Under the pieces are notes generated by a model that made no database searches, had not been told where the DNA came from, and saw only the letters and a list, made by a program, of their open reading frames with translations. From positions 1 to 15,380 of the forward strand of contig JAKAAL010000018.1 of NCBI GenBank assembly GCA_021802375.1: a stretch of 15,380 bases of DNA, given 5' to 3'. Shown piece after piece: positions 14,080 through 15,380 of this stretch. Origin of the DNA: Bacillota bacterium. GTDB lineage: Bacteria > Bacillota_E > Sulfobacillia > Sulfobacillales > Sulfobacillaceae. The translations under genes were made by a program, and so were the position numbers. How positions within the stretch are numbered: the stretch's first letter is position 1; every line of letters starts with the position of its first letter.

Positions 14080-15380
14080 GTGATAAACAAGGCAGTGTGG
14101 AATTGGCCCAATGGTTTAATGCACAAGGAATCGGAATTTTAGCGAGCGGCGGCACCTACCGACACTTTGTGGAGCACGGCATAGGGGCTACGGCACTGGA
14201 GGATCTTACGGGTTTTGATCAAGTACTCGACGGTCGGGTTAAAACATTGCATCCGGTCATCTATGCGGGTCTCTTAAGCCGGCGGACGCCTCAAGATCAG
14301 GAAGATGTGGTAAGACTCGGATCCAAAAATATCGTGGCGGTGGTCGTCAATCTCTATCCGTTTCGGCAACGGGCACAAGAGGCGTCCCTGGCGTCTTCAC
14401 CGACATCGACCTTAGTCGAAGAAATTGATATTGGCGGGGTCTCTTTGATGCGGGCCGCCGCTAAAAATTACTCCCATGTCATGGTTTTGGTGGATCCTGA
14501 GCAATATGGCGAAGTTATCGAGACTCAGTGGATAGAACATACCGAAGCTGATCGCTTACGATGGGCGGCCCGTGCGTTCCAACATGTTGCGGCTTACGAT
14601 ACGGCCATTGCCCTCACGTTCAGTCCCGATTTTAATTTGGATGCCGATTGGGTGGTTTCCGGAATCCGAAAGGACAGCTTGCGATATGGGGAGAATCCGC
14701 ATCAAAGCGGCGTCTTCTATCCAGTTAAACCGAATGCCGGATTTGCCGGCGCTCGGCAGTGGCAAGGGAAAGCGCTGTCGTATAACAACCTGGCCGATGC
14801 GGATACGGCCTGGGGCCTGGTGTCTGGACTCCAAGTAAGTGGCGTTGCGGTCATAAAACATCAAAATCCCGCCGCAGTGGGTATTGCTGACACGGCCGTC
14901 GAGGCGCTCTTAAAAGCCCAGTCTGCGGATCCGGTGTCTATCTTCGGAGGCATCGTGGCGTTTAATGGAAAAGTCTCCGAAGATGCTGCCCGAGTGTTGC
15001 GGGATATATTTCTTGAAGTGGTGTTAGCGCCGAGTTACGAGCCGAACGCCCTTCAGATCCTCCGGTCAAAGAAGAATCTTCGCGTGTTAGAAATGCCCAG
15101 CTTCTCATGGAAACCCTGGGAGGTGCGCTCCATTGATGGGGGATTTATTGTCCAGACTTCCGATCGATTGATCCGACAGTACTCTGATTTTGAGCAGGTG
15201 GCCGGTCCCCCAGTAGACATTAAAGTGTACCAAAAGGATGTCGAATTGGCTTGGGTGACCGTATCGAGAAAAAACAATGGCTCGCCACCATTAGCTAAGA
15301 CGTCATTGACATTCATCGCGACCAAGTCAATCCCCACCGTATCGTGCCGATCTAGGGCCTGCGCCAACAGAAGCTTAGAG
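14052..15380 (+). CDS. purH: PurH (AICAR transformylase / IMP cyclohydrolase), interrupted near the window's right edge
   Basis: PurH carries out the last two steps to IMP: formylation of AICAR and ring closure. The N-terminal cyclohydrolase domain starts [20 protein letters not shown], then [11 protein letters not shown]. The transformylase domain holds RYGENPHQ (211-218) and the catalytic Lys269-His270 in [18 protein letters not shown] (14037-14045) lies six bases before ATG 14052, which is inside purN. The frame is genuine to about residue 403 (DVELAWVTV, 15237-15263), where the family would continue toward 'V-K-S-N-A-I'. From 15264 the sequence becomes the reverse complement of part of purM. 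The frame stays open to the edge but residues 404-443 are not PurH. A full protein should be about 510-530 residues, so roughly the last fifth is missing. In Position 274-275, Ala-Ala replaces the usual Cys-Gly or Ala-Gly. Confidence 0.93.
   Translation, partial: MDAWALFSVSDKQGSVELAQWFNAQGIGILASGGTYRHFVEHGIGATALEDLTGFDQVLDGRVKTLHPVIYAGLLSRRTPQDQEDVVRLGSKNIVAVVVNLYPFRQRAQEASLASSPTSTLVEEIDIGGVSLMRAAAKNYSHVMVLVDPEQYGEVIETQWIEHTEADRLRWAARAFQHVAAYDTAIALTFSPDFNLDADWVVSGIRKDSLRYGENPHQSGVFYPVKPNAGFAGARQWQGKALSYNNLADADTAWGLVSGLQVSGVAVIKHQNPAAVGIADTAVEALLKAQSADPVSIFGGIVAFNGKVSEDAARVLRDIFLEVVLAPSYEPNALQILRSKKNLRVLEMPSFSWKPWEVRSIDGGFIVQTSDRLIRQYSDFEQVAGPPVDIKVYQKDVELAWVTVSRKNNGSPPLAKTSLTFIATKSIPTVSCRSRACANRSLE
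15263..15380 (-). repeat. Inverted exact copy of purM codons 64-102 fused into purH
   Basis: The last 118 bases are the exact reverse complement of 12631-12748. On the minus strand they read [20 protein letters not shown] and onward to GGEPLFFLD, the PurM motif region. The match stops abruptly at 15263: the next base differs from purM and purH coding begins. The copy reaches the window edge, so its full extent is unknown. The purM flank at the junction (ATCGAGAAAAAA) and the purH side (CCGTATCGAGA) may share a few bases of microhomology. This is best explained as a chimeric join in amplified or assembled DNA. Confidence 0.95.

Noticed and set aside
15053..15367. Open minus-strand frame of 104 residues with a PurM-like beginning
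   Set aside because: Its first 35 residues are the inverted purM copy and the rest is antisense to purH; it is a by-product of the chimeric join, not a gene.
1..15380. CRISPR array, insertion sequence, prophage, toxin-antitoxin or biosynthetic cluster
   Set aside because: No regularly spaced repeats, transposase or integrase motifs, terminal repeats or paired small toxin-like genes were seen on either strand.

Overview
This window is a housekeeping stretch from a bacterium that looks like a low-profile Firmicute (Bacillota), possibly an acidophilic Sulfobacillus-like lineage. The reasons are the Bacillus-type order of the purine genes (purB-C-S-Q-L-F-M-N-H), the three-subunit FGAM synthetase (separate PurS, PurQ and small PurL), an Fe-S-type PurF with a propeptide, a GlnR-like MerR regulator, a DUF1540 protein, strong AAGGAGG ribosome binding sites and TTG/GTG starts. 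The genus is a guess. Base composition is moderately GC-rich and even throughout, with no sign of mobile DNA.

Layout. (1) 2-604 is the C-terminal end of groEL, closed by a clear intrinsic terminator (641-681). (2) 605-1111 is mostly non-coding; it may hold a small frameshifted gene (726-1018) and carries a promoter for the next gene. (3) 1112-1699 is plsY, a membrane glycerol-3-phosphate acyltransferase. (4) 1790-2284 is an unrecognised protein with a probable winged-helix head and a coiled-coil tail. (5) 2338-2514 is a 58-residue DUF1540-type four-cysteine protein with a hairpin just before its ribosome binding site and a terminator at its stop codon. (6) 2646-5134 is a tight cluster of a GlnR-like MerR regulator, hpt (purine salvage) and guaA (GMP synthesis). 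(7) 5164-5691 is an isochorismatase-like cysteine hydrolase on the minus strand. (8) 5897 to the right edge is the de novo purine operon purB-purC-purS-purQ-purL-purF-purM-purN-purH, in which seven of the eight junctions overlap.

The genes act together: the purine operon supplies almost all steps from PRPP to IMP (purD, purE and purK are not in the window), guaA takes XMP to GMP, and hpt recycles hypoxanthine and guanine. A pair of inverted CCGAAC cores resembling the Bacillus PurR PurBox flanks the likely purB promoter, which suggests classic purine/PRPP control.

The most anomalous feature is at the right edge. The last 118 bases (15263-15380) are an exact reverse-complement copy of an internal piece of purM (12631-12748), and they interrupt purH after about residue 403. 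This most likely marks a chimeric sequence end (amplification or assembly artefact) rather than biology. I found no convincing new defence, mobile or biosynthetic system; the items worth a second look are regulatory details and small unannotated genes.
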